In this document: piece by piece, positions 7,510 to 13,444 of the stretch
How positions within the stretch are numbered: position 1 is the first letter of the stretch
Layout of the letters: the number at the start of each line of letters is the position of its first letter
Source: SIG673 sp045660565
GTDB lineage: Bacteria > Bacillota > Clostridia > Oscillospirales > CAG-272
Assembly: GCA_045660565.1 (NCBI GenBank)
Contig: JAZRDX010000025.1
Span: forward strand, 1 to 13,444
DNA: 13,444 bases
Direction of reading: 5' to 3'
Made by a program: the position numbers and the translations under genes
Notes under the pieces: generated by a model
What the model was told of the DNA's origin: nothing
Databases searched by the model: none
The model's input: the letters and a program-made list of their open reading frames with translations, nothing else

Positions 7510-7527
7510 TTTAAAGGATTATTCAGT

Positions 7528-8259
7528 ATGAAACAAGGATTTTTCAAAATAGAAAGCCAGAAAAAGATCGCCAAAGACGTATTTTTAATGCGTCTTTCCG
7601 GCGATACGAGCGATATAACTGCTTCGGGTCAGTTCGTTAATATTAAGCTTAACGGATTCTTTCTCCGCAGACCTATCTCGGTATGCGACTATGACGAAAA
7701 CAGTCTGACAATCATATATAAGGTTGTCGGAGAGGGCACCGAGGTTATGTCTAAAATGAGCGAAGGTGAGAGCCTTGATATTCTCACCGGTCTCGGAAAC
7801 GGTTACGACCTTACTCCTTCGGGAGACGCTCCGCTTCTCATAGGCGGCGGGGTAGGAGTTCCTCCGATGTACAATCTCTGTAAAAAGCTTATAGCAGAGG
7901 GAAAAAAGGTTACCGTTATACTCGGATTTAACGGAAAAGACGATATTTTCGCAGAAAAGGAATTTAACGATCTCGGCGCAAAGGTATACGTTACAACCGT
8001 TGACGGCTCCTACGGCATAAAAGGCTTTGTAACCGATGCGATGAAAGCGCTTGATTACTCATATTTCTATACCTGCGGTCCCGAGCCGATGCTCAAAGCA
8101 GTTTATAATCAGAGTAAAACAAGCGGACAGTTCAGCTTTGAGGAAAGAATGGGCTGCGGCTTCGGAGCATGTATGGGCTGCTCATGCAAGACCAAATACG
8201 GTAACAAGAGAATTTGTAAGGACGGTCCCGTATTAACGAAGGAGGAGATTATATGGTAG
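7528..8259 (+). CDS. pyrK: Dihydroorotate dehydrogenase B, electron-transfer subunit PyrK
   Basis: A 243-residue FAD and 2Fe-2S protein that passes electrons from the catalytic PyrD subunit to NAD+, allowing orotate formation without a membrane quinone. The flavin-binding motif RRPISV is at 47-52, the NAD-binding glycine-rich loop GGGVGVPP at 106-113, and CGPEPM at 183-188. The C-terminal cluster ligands are C210, C215, C218 and C230 (spacing C-x4-C-x2-C-x11-C). AAAGGA lies 9 bases before the ATG. Its last codons overlap the pyrD start by 7 bases, consistent with a stable 2:2 complex with PyrD. Confidence 0.96.
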   Translation: MKQGFFKIESQKKIAKDVFLMRLSGDTSDITASGQFVNIKLNGFFLRRPISVCDYDENSLTIIYKVVGEGTEVMSKMSEGESLDILTGLGNGYDLTPSGDAPLLIGGGVGVPPMYNLCKKLIAEGKKVTVILGFNGKDDIFAEKEFNDLGAKVYVTTVDGSYGIKGFVTDAMKALDYSYFYTCGPEPMLKAVYNQSKTSGQFSFEERMGCGFGACMGCSCKTKYGNKRICKDGPVLTKEEIIW

Positions 8260-9170
8260 ACACTAAGGTTACTTTAAGCGGACTTACGCTTGATAATCCT
8301 ATAATTCCCGCAAGCGGAACGTTCGGATACGGCTATGAGTTTGCCGAGCTTTACGATATAAACTGCCTCGGAACCTTTTCGTTTAAAGGAACGACAAAGG
8401 AGCCAAGGTTTGGAAACCCCACTCCGAGAATAGCGGAAACGCCTTCGGGAATGATTAACAGTGTTGGACTTCAGAATCCCGGTGTTGATGCGGTTATAGC
8501 TGAGGAGCTTCCGAGACTTAAAAAGTGCTTTAATAAGCCTGTTATGGCTAATATCGGCGGTTTTTCAATAGAAGAATATACCTGCGTAGCCGAAAAGCTC
8601 GATAAAGAGGAGCAGGTAGGTCTTTTAGAGGTAAATATCAGCTGTCCTAACGTACATAACGGAGGAATGAGCTTTGGAACCTCTCCCGAAATGGCTGCAA
8701 AGGTAACGAAAGCGGTTAAAGAGGTAACTAAAAAACCCGTTTACATCAAGCTTTCTCCGAACGTTACGGATATTGTAGCTATCGCAAAAGCGTGTGAGGA
8801 TGCGGGAGCTGACGGTATAAGTCTTATAAACACACTTCTCGGTATGAGAATAGACCTTAGAAGAAGAAAACCGATTATAGCTAACAAAATGGGCGGTTTT
8901 TCCGGAAGCGCGATCTTACCGGTAGCGCTTAGAATGGTTTATCAGGTTTATGACGCTGTTAAAATACCGATAATCGGTATGGGCGGAGTTACGACCGCAA
9001 ATGACGTTATAGAAATGATGCTCGCCGGAGCAACCGGTGTACAGATAGGTGCGGCAAATCTCGTAAATCCTTATGCTTGTAAGGAGATAATAGACGAGCT
9101 TCCCGCGGTAATGGAAAAATACGGAATAAAATCACTTAAAGAAATAATAGGAGGTGCGCATAATGGGTAA
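8253..9170 (+). CDS. pyrD: Dihydroorotate dehydrogenase B, catalytic subunit PyrD (class 1B)
   Basis: Oxidises dihydroorotate to orotate using FMN. The 305-residue barrel protein has the class 1 active-site loop NISCPNVHNGG, with catalytic-base cysteine at residue 131, and FMN phosphate-site glycines in GMGGVTTANDV and GATGVQIGAANL. A cysteine base and linkage to pyrK identify the NAD-dependent 1B class rather than the membrane class 2 (serine base). AAGGAGGAG just upstream gives a strong ribosome site inside the end of pyrK. The gene end overlaps pyrF by 8 bases. Confidence 0.97.
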   Translation: MVDTKVTLSGLTLDNPIIPASGTFGYGYEFAELYDINCLGTFSFKGTTKEPRFGNPTPRIAETPSGMINSVGLQNPGVDAVIAEELPRLKKCFNKPVMANIGGFSIEEYTCVAEKLDKEEQVGLLEVNISCPNVHNGGMSFGTSPEMAAKVTKAVKEVTKKPVYIKLSPNVTDIVAIAKACEDAGADGISLINTLLGMRIDLRRRKPIIANKMGGFSGSAILPVALRMVYQVYDAVKIPIIGMGGVTTANDVIEMMLAGATGVQIGAANLVNPYACKEIIDELPAVMEKYGIKSLKEIIGGAHNG

Positions 9171-9861
9171 GGACGTAATTATTGCCTGTGATTTTGCAAG
9201 TAAAGAGGAGGTTTTCAGCTTTCTCGATAAATTTGAGGATGAAAAGCCCTACGTAAAAATAGGTATGGAGCTTTTCTACGGAGCAGGCCCCGAAATAGTT
9301 AAGGAAATAAAGAAAAGAGGACATAAGATTTTCCTCGACTTAAAGCTTCACGATATACCGAATACGGTTAAAAAGGCTATGAAGGTTCTTTCGTCTCTTG
9401 ACGTTGATATGTGTAATCTTCACGCGAGCGGAACTGTTGCAATGATGGAGGCAGCTCTTGAAGGACTTATGAGAGAGGACGGCACAAGACCGCTTCTTAT
9501 CGCCGTTACACAGCTTACCTCTACAAGCCAGGAGAGAATGGAAAGCGATCTTCTTATAAAGGAGCCGCTTGATAAGGTTGTAATGCATTACGCGGGTAAC
9601 GCAAAGACCGCGGGACTTGACGGAGTCGTTTGCTCGCCCCTTGAAGCAGGAAAGGTACATGACGCCTGCGGAAAAGAGTTTATAACGGTAACTCCCGGTG
9701 TTCGTTTCGCTGACGGAGATATAGGCGACCAGGTTCGCGTTACCACTCCAGAAAAGGCAAAGGAGCTTGGCTCCGATTATATCGTTGTCGGACGTCCGAT
9801 AACAGCTGCTCCCGATCCTGTTGCAGCATATAGACGCTGTGTAAAAGAATTTGTGGGCTAA
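9163..9861 (+). CDS. pyrF: Orotidine 5'-phosphate decarboxylase PyrF
   Basis: Decarboxylates OMP to UMP, the last step of the pathway. The 232-residue product has the catalytic D-x-K-x-x-D array at D59, K61 and D64 in FLDLKLHDIPNTV, the substrate-loop segment VTPGVRFADGDIGDQ, and the C-terminal phosphate-binding VVGRPIT. I place the start at the ATG at 9163, because AGGAGG (9149-9154) lies 8 bases before it; an in-frame GTG at 9154 overlaps this site and is a less likely start. It overlaps the end of pyrD, suggesting translational coupling. Confidence 0.96.
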   Translation: MGKDVIIACDFASKEEVFSFLDKFEDEKPYVKIGMELFYGAGPEIVKEIKKRGHKIFLDLKLHDIPNTVKKAMKVLSSLDVDMCNLHASGTVAMMEAALEGLMREDGTRPLLIAVTQLTSTSQERMESDLLIKEPLDKVVMHYAGNAKTAGLDGVVCSPLEAGKVHDACGKEFITVTPGVRFADGDIGDQVRVTTPEKAKELGSDYIVVGRPITAAPDPVAAYRRCVKEFVG

Positions 9862-9927
9862 TTACCAAGTAAATTTAACTTAAATAATCACATAAAGAGC
9901 CGATTTATGCGGCGGAATGGAGAAAAA

Positions 9928-10572
9928 ATGGAAATTTCAAAACTCATTGCAAAAGATCTTCTTTCTATAAAGGCGGTTTTCTTCCGTCCTTCCGAGCCCT
10001 TTACCTGGGCAAGCGGCATCAAAAGCCCCGTTTACTGTGATAACCGTTTAACGCTTACCGCTCCTAAGGTACGCGACGACGTTGAAAACGCTATCGCTGA
10101 GACCATTAAAAAGGAATATCCCGATGCAGAGGTTCTTATGGGTACCTCTACTGCGGGTATTGCTCACGCGGCTATAAGCGCGCATATACTCGGACTTCCC
10201 ATGGGATACGTCCGTTCCGGCGCTAAGGATCACGGCAGAGGAAACCAGATCGAGGGTAGACTTGAGCCCGGTCAGAAGGTTGTAGTTGTTGAGGACCTTA
10301 TCTCTACCGGCGGAAGTGTTATCGAGGTTGTAAATGTTCTCCGCGAGGCGGGAGCAGAGGTTCTCGGTATTGTAAGTATATTTACCTACGGTATGAAGAA
10401 GGGACTTCTTCGCCTTGCCGAGGCAAACGTTAAAAACGTAAGCCTTACCAACTTCGACGTTATCGCAGAGGTAGCGGCAGAGGAGAATTACATTGAGCCC
10501 GAGGATATTGCACGTCTTAAAGCATTCAGAGATAACCCGTCCGACGAAAGCTGGATTAAGGGGGACAAGTAA
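9928..10572 (+). CDS. pyrE: Orotate phosphoribosyltransferase PyrE
   Basis: Joins orotate and PRPP to give OMP. The 214-residue protein has the type I phosphoribosyltransferase PRPP loop VVVVEDLISTGGS at 118-130 and the flexible catalytic loop YVRSGAKDHGRGNQIEG (94-110; K100 and H102). The opening region FTWASGIKSPVYCDNR is typical of orotate-specific members. The ATG at 9928 is preferred, since GGAG (9919-9922) precedes it; an in-frame ATG at 9907 would add seven residues and has no convincing ribosome site. A 66-base gap separates it from pyrF without a terminator. Its stop overlaps the pyrB start as TAATG. Confidence 0.95.
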   Translation: MEISKLIAKDLLSIKAVFFRPSEPFTWASGIKSPVYCDNRLTLTAPKVRDDVENAIAETIKKEYPDAEVLMGTSTAGIAHAAISAHILGLPMGYVRSGAKDHGRGNQIEGRLEPGQKVVVVEDLISTGGSVIEVVNVLREAGAEVLGIVSIFTYGMKKGLLRLAEANVKNVSLTNFDVIAEVAAEENYIEPEDIARLKAFRDNPSDESWIKGDK

Positions 10573-11486
10573 TGCAGAGCCTTATTGATATTCTTGATCT
10601 TTCGACCGAGGAAATCGACGAGCTTATAGAAACGGCAAAGGATATTATGGTTCGTCCCGAGCTTTACAGGGAAAAATGCCGTTATAAAAAGCTTGCAACT
10701 CTCTTTTTTGAGCCTTCAACGCGTACCCGTCTTTCATTTGAAGCGGCTATGCTTGAGCTTGGCGGAAGCGTTCTCGGCTTTTCCGAGGCATCCTCAAGCT
10801 CTGCGTCAAAGGGTGAAAGCGTTTCCGATACCGTTAAAATAGTAAGCGGATATGCTGATATTATCGCTATGCGTCATTTTAAAGAGGGGGCACCTCTCGT
10901 TGCTGCAATGAAAAGCGACGTTCCGATAATAAACGCTGGAGACGGCGGCCATCATCATCCTACGCAGACGCTTACCGACCTCTTAACCATTAAACGTGAA
11001 AAGGGAACTCTTAATAACCTTACCGTTGGACTATGCGGAGACCTTAAATTCGGCAGAACCGTTCATTCGCTTATAGCGGCTATGTCGCGTTACAGCGGAA
11101 TAAAATTCGTTCTCATTTCGCCCGAAGAGCTTAAGGTTCCGAGCTACGTTAAGGAAATGCATATAAAACCGAAAAACATTCCCTTTATTGAAACCACCTC
11201 TCTTGATGAGGTGATGCCAAGCCTCGACATTCTTTATATGACCAGAGTTCAAAGAGAGCGTTTCTTTAACGAGGAGGACTATCTCCGTCTTAAGGATAGC
11301 TATATCTTAACTCACGAAAAGCTAAAAAGTGCTAAAGAAAGCCTTTCGGTGCTTCATCCGCTCCCGAGAGTTAACGAGATCTCCACAGAGGTTGACGATG
11401 ATCCGAGAGCCGCGTATTTCAGACAGGCTAAAAACGGTAAATACATCAGAATGGCGCTTATAATGAAGCTTCTGGAGGTAAAATAA
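10572..11486 (+). CDS. pyrB: Aspartate carbamoyltransferase catalytic subunit PyrB
   Basis: Condenses carbamoyl phosphate with aspartate, the committed step. The 304-residue chain carries the carbamoyl-phosphate site FFEPSTRTRLSFE (45-57; S49-T50-R51-T52-R53), K80 in the loop contributed to the neighbouring subunit, R101 with H102, GHHHPTQTLTD at 126-136, and the C-terminal HPLPRVNEI. The start shares one base with the pyrE stop and is served by AAGGGGG at 10558-10564; the stop shares one base with pyrI. Paired with pyrI, it should form the allosteric catalytic-regulatory holoenzyme rather than the unregulated trimer of B. subtilis. Confidence 0.97.
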   Translation: MQSLIDILDLSTEEIDELIETAKDIMVRPELYREKCRYKKLATLFFEPSTRTRLSFEAAMLELGGSVLGFSEASSSSASKGESVSDTVKIVSGYADIIAMRHFKEGAPLVAAMKSDVPIINAGDGGHHHPTQTLTDLLTIKREKGTLNNLTVGLCGDLKFGRTVHSLIAAMSRYSGIKFVLISPEELKVPSYVKEMHIKPKNIPFIETTSLDEVMPSLDILYMTRVQRERFFNEEDYLRLKDSYILTHEKLKSAKESLSVLHPLPRVNEISTEVDDDPRAAYFRQAKNGKYIRMALIMKLLEVK

Positions 11487-11899
11487 TGCATATCGACGAA
11501 ATTAAAAACGGTATTGTAATAGACCATATTACCGCCGGAAAAGCAATGGAAATTTATAATATGCTTAGTCTTGATAAGCTTGACTGTGCTGTTGCTATAA
11601 TCAAAAACGTTCCCAGTAAGAAGCTCGGAAAAAAGGATATTATCAAAATTGACTGCGATATTGATATAAACCTTGACGTTCTTGGATTTATCAGCCCCAG
11701 CATAACCGTTGCCATTGTAAAAAACAGCAAAATAATAGAGAAGAAGCATATTAGTCTCCCGGATAGGCTTACAGACATAATAAAATGTAAAAACCCCCGT
11801 TGTATTACGTCAACGGAGCCGGGAATTCACCATATATTTAAGCTTGGAAACGGAGAAACACCTGTTTATAGCTGTATATACTGCGATACCGAGGCGTAA
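11486..11899 (+). CDS. pyrI: Aspartate carbamoyltransferase regulatory subunit PyrI
   Basis: The 137-residue chain binds nucleotide effectors and links catalytic trimers into the allosteric enzyme. The C-terminal zinc site is intact: C101, C106, C130 and C133 (C-x4-C and C-x2-C), in CKNPRC and SCIYC. The N-terminal allosteric domain begins MHIDEIKNGIVIDHI and contains SKKLGKKDIIKI, in line with family members. Its length is a little below the roughly 150 residues of the E. coli protein. Start and pyrB stop overlap as TAATG, with GGAGG at 11474-11478, so equal synthesis of the two subunits is likely. Confidence 0.96.
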   Translation: MHIDEIKNGIVIDHITAGKAMEIYNMLSLDKLDCAVAIIKNVPSKKLGKKDIIKIDCDIDINLDVLGFISPSITVAIVKNSKIIEKKHISLPDRLTDIIKCKNPRCITSTEPGIHHIFKLGNGETPVYSCIYCDTEA

Positions 11900-11955
11900 A
11901 CCGCAATTTTACAAATTACCTTTTGATACTTTTAGGGAAAGGAAATATTTAAATT

Positions 11956-13122
11956 ATGAAGGCAAACGTAAAAACGGTATTCGACTTAATAAAATACTGT
12001 TTATTTGACGAAGAAAAGCGTGAGCTTTCATATTCCTTTACTGATGAGGAGATAAAGGCTCTTTATAATTTTTCAAAAGCGCACGAGGTCTGCCACGTCG
12101 TAGGACTTTCGCTTAAAAAGCTTGGACTGCTTTCAGAGGACGAATATTCGAAAAAGTTTTCTTCCGAAATTGAGCTTGCGATGTTCAGATATTTAAAGCT
12201 CACAGAAGCCTTTCGCGAGATGAAAGAGGTTTTTCAGAGAGAAAAAATCCCTTTTATTCCGCTTAAAGGTACCGTTTTACGCGAATATTACCCCGAGCCT
12301 TATTTAAGAACCAGCTCCGATATAGATATTTTTATTCATAAAGAGGATTTAGACCGCGCTGTAAAGGCATTTACCGATACGTGCGGATATAAGGTTGTAA
12401 TTATAGGCGACGAGCATGACGTATCCCTTATGACACCGAGCGGTATGCACCTTGAGCTTCATTACAGGCTTATTGAAAAGATGCCTGAAGCTGAAAAAAT
12501 CCTTGAAAATATATGGGATGTTGCGGTAAAGGACGAAGAAAACGAATATCTTTACCGGATGTCTACCGAGTATTTTATGCTTTATCATATGGTTCACATG
12601 GCAAGGCATTTTATATATGGCGGAGTTGGACTCAGGCCCCTGCTTGACCTTTATTTTATAAAGAATAAGATGGATGTGGACCTTGAAAAGGCTTATGGGC
12701 TACTAAAAAAAGCCGAGCTTTACACCTTTACAAAGGAAACCGAGCATCTTTTTGACGTATGGTTTAACAATGCGGAGCACACCGAGCTTTCAAAAGAGAT
12801 TCATAAATACATTCTTTTATCGGGTGTTTACGGTAATCTTGAGAATGCTACGGTTACCGCTCAGATTAAAAACGGCGGAAAATTCAAAACTGTTTTTAAA
12901 AGAATATTTATGCCGTATAAGGAGCTTAAAACCGCTTATCCAATTCTTATAAAATATCCTGTTTTAACACCGTTTTATCAGATTAGACGTTGGTTTCGGT
13001 TACTCTTTTTCAGTAGAAAAAAAGTTAAAATTGAAATGCAAAAAAACGCCTGTATTACCGATGAACGCAAGGAAAAATTCAGTCAGATGCTGTCCTTGCT
13101 TGAATTAAAGATTAAAAATTAA
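11956..13122 (+). CDS. Nucleotidyltransferase-fold family protein, function unknown
   Basis: A 388-residue protein that I recognise as the uncharacterised nucleotidyltransferase family often called NTP_transf_5. The diagnostic part is PLKGTVLREYYPEP (102-115) followed by RTSSDIDIFIH (118-128), where D122 and D124 would be the metal-binding carboxylates; ELHYRL (167-172) resembles the third conserved strand. The N-terminal and C-terminal thirds look helical and give no further clue. The C-terminus is rich in basic residues (RRWFRLLFFSRKK). No partner antitoxin-like gene is adjacent. It starts 56 bases after pyrI without a terminator or clear promoter between, and ends just before the strong terminator, so it probably sits at the tail of the pyr transcript. 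Substrate and role are not known; a link to pyrimidine metabolism is only suggested by position. Confidence 0.8.
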   Translation: MKANVKTVFDLIKYCLFDEEKRELSYSFTDEEIKALYNFSKAHEVCHVVGLSLKKLGLLSEDEYSKKFSSEIELAMFRYLKLTEAFREMKEVFQREKIPFIPLKGTVLREYYPEPYLRTSSDIDIFIHKEDLDRAVKAFTDTCGYKVVIIGDEHDVSLMTPSGMHLELHYRLIEKMPEAEKILENIWDVAVKDEENEYLYRMSTEYFMLYHMVHMARHFIYGGVGLRPLLDLYFIKNKMDVDLEKAYGLLKKAELYTFTKETEHLFDVWFNNAEHTELSKEIHKYILLSGVYGNLENATVTAQIKNGGKFKTVFKRIFMPYKELKTAYPILIKYPVLTPFYQIRRWFRLLFFSRKKVKIEMQKNACITDERKEKFSQMLSLLELKIKN

Positions 13123-13138
13123 TTTTTATAATAAAAAT

Positions 13139-13157
13139 CCCCCCGTATAACGGGGGG
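13139..13157 (+). terminator. GC-rich intrinsic terminator ending the pyr cluster
   Basis: CCCCCCG (13139-13145) and CGGGGGG (13151-13157) form a perfect 7-bp stem with a TATAA loop. On the plus strand only a weak T-rich tail follows. On the minus strand the stem is followed by ATTTTTATTATAAAAATT, a better U-tract, so the element probably works in both directions. It starts 16 bases after the last stop codon. Confidence 0.75.
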
Positions 13158-13169
13158 TATTTCAGTTTC

Positions 13170-13262
13170 GGGCATAGCCCTAAACGTTACTGGCTACGCA
13201 CAAGTGCGTTTTGAATTGGCCTGCCAGCCATGCAAAGGACAACAGGCCACCCGTCAACGGGT
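13170..13262. other. Cluster of hairpins, candidate structured element or repeat
   Basis: No reading frame is evident. Several inverted repeats are packed together: GGGC/GCCC (13170-13180, loop ATA), ACGCAC/GTGCGT (13196-13209, centre AA), GGCCTG/CAGGCC (13218-13223 with 13243-13248), and ACCCGT/ACGGGT (13249-13262, centre CA). TGGCT (13191-13195) can also pair with AGCCA (13226-13230), which would cross the GGCCTG helix. The hexamer GTTACT occurs at both ends (13186-13191 and 13261-13266). It could be a folded RNA or an intergenic repeat; orientation is unknown. Confidence 0.4.
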
Positions 13263-13270
13263 TACTAACA

Positions 13271-13326
13271 AAAGCCTTCCTCCGGGAGGAAGGTGGCACG
13301 CGGATGCGTGTCGAAAGGAGAACGCG
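13271..13326 (+). repeat. Double-hairpin intergenic repeat, copy A
   Basis: Two adjacent hairpins: CCTTCCTC (13275-13282) with GAGGAAGG (13286-13293), then after a single T a 7-bp stem over 13295-13312 with loop GGAT and one G-T pair, followed by GAAAGGAGAACGCG. The same order of parts occurs in inverted orientation at 13377-13430. From memory, elements with this design are abundant between genes of gut Clostridia. Confidence 0.6.
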
Positions 13327-13376
13327 GATTTATTAAATTTTTGGTTACTTCAAACCAATTAAATACATAATGTATA

Positions 13377-13430
13377 CGCACTCTCCCTCAGTCAGCTTCG
13401 CTGACAGCTCCCTCCCAGAGGGAGCCTTTC
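13377..13430 (-). repeat. Double-hairpin intergenic repeat, copy B (inverted)
   Basis: Read on the minus strand: GCTCCCTC (13418-13425) with GAGGGAGC (13407-13414) around loop TGG, a T, then GTCAGC/GCTGAC (13391-13405) around GAA, then TGAGGGAGAGTGCG. Part order, loop sizes and the ending closely parallel copy A, although the stems differ in sequence with compensating bases. The two copies face each other across about 50 AT-rich bases. No gene is visible on either side up to the window end. Confidence 0.6.
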
Positions 13431-13444
13431 ACACAAAAAGATTT

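Noticed and set aside
9907..9927. An upstream in-frame ATG for pyrE
   Set aside because: No convincing ribosome site precedes it, whereas GGAG precedes the ATG at 9928, and the extra residues MRRNGEK are unlike family starts.
13139..13444. A CRISPR array or tRNA in the gene-free 3' end
   Set aside because: There are no regularly spaced direct repeats, and the hairpins do not assemble into a cloverleaf with a T-loop and acceptor stem.

Overview
The window looks like chromosomal DNA of an endospore-forming, low-to-moderate GC Clostridia member, most likely of the Oscillospiraceae/Ruminococcaceae type. The grounds are a spoIIGA-sigE sporulation pair, a Firmicutes-style pyr operon with pyrK, a class 1B pyrD and pyrI, purine-rich Shine-Dalgarno sites throughout, and short hairpin-rich intergenic repeats of a kind I recall as common in gut Clostridia. 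No phage, transposase, plasmid or CRISPR signal was seen.

Layout. Positions 1-1016 (minus strand) carry the N-terminal part of an ABC-F ATPase and, upstream of it, a stand-alone beta subunit of an Fe-S fumarate/tartrate hydro-lyase. Positions 1017-1227 form a divergent control region: a sigma-A-like promoter drives the hydro-lyase on the minus strand, and a promoter for spoIIGA with an unusually long -35/-10 spacer lies on the plus strand, with candidate Spo0A boxes between them. Positions 1228-2834 hold spoIIGA and sigE, the membrane protease and its pro-sigma substrate. Positions 2852-3031 hold a strong promoter and a leader that contains an intrinsic terminator, so it looks like an attenuator. 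Positions 3032-11899 hold pyrC-carB-pyrK-pyrD-pyrF-pyrE-pyrB-pyrI on one strand with tight spacing and several stop/start overlaps. A nucleotidyltransferase-fold protein (11956-13122) follows, then a strong terminator (13139-13157). The last 285 bases have no gene and consist of stacked hairpin elements, including two related repeats in inverted orientation.

How the genes work together. The eight pyr genes supply nearly all of de novo UMP synthesis: carbamoyl phosphate (carB), carbamoyl aspartate (pyrB with regulatory pyrI), dihydroorotate (pyrC), orotate (pyrD with its electron-transfer partner pyrK), OMP (pyrE) and UMP (pyrF). The one missing piece is carA, the glutaminase subunit of carbamoyl-phosphate synthase, which must lie elsewhere. 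SpoIIGA and SigE form the mother-cell activation pair of early sporulation; sigG, a frequent next gene, is not present here.

Most promising for a second look: the pyr leader attenuator without a recognisable PyrR box, the conserved spoIIG-like promoter architecture, and the structured repeat island at the 3' end. The genes are otherwise recognisable families; I do not see a clearly new multi-gene system.
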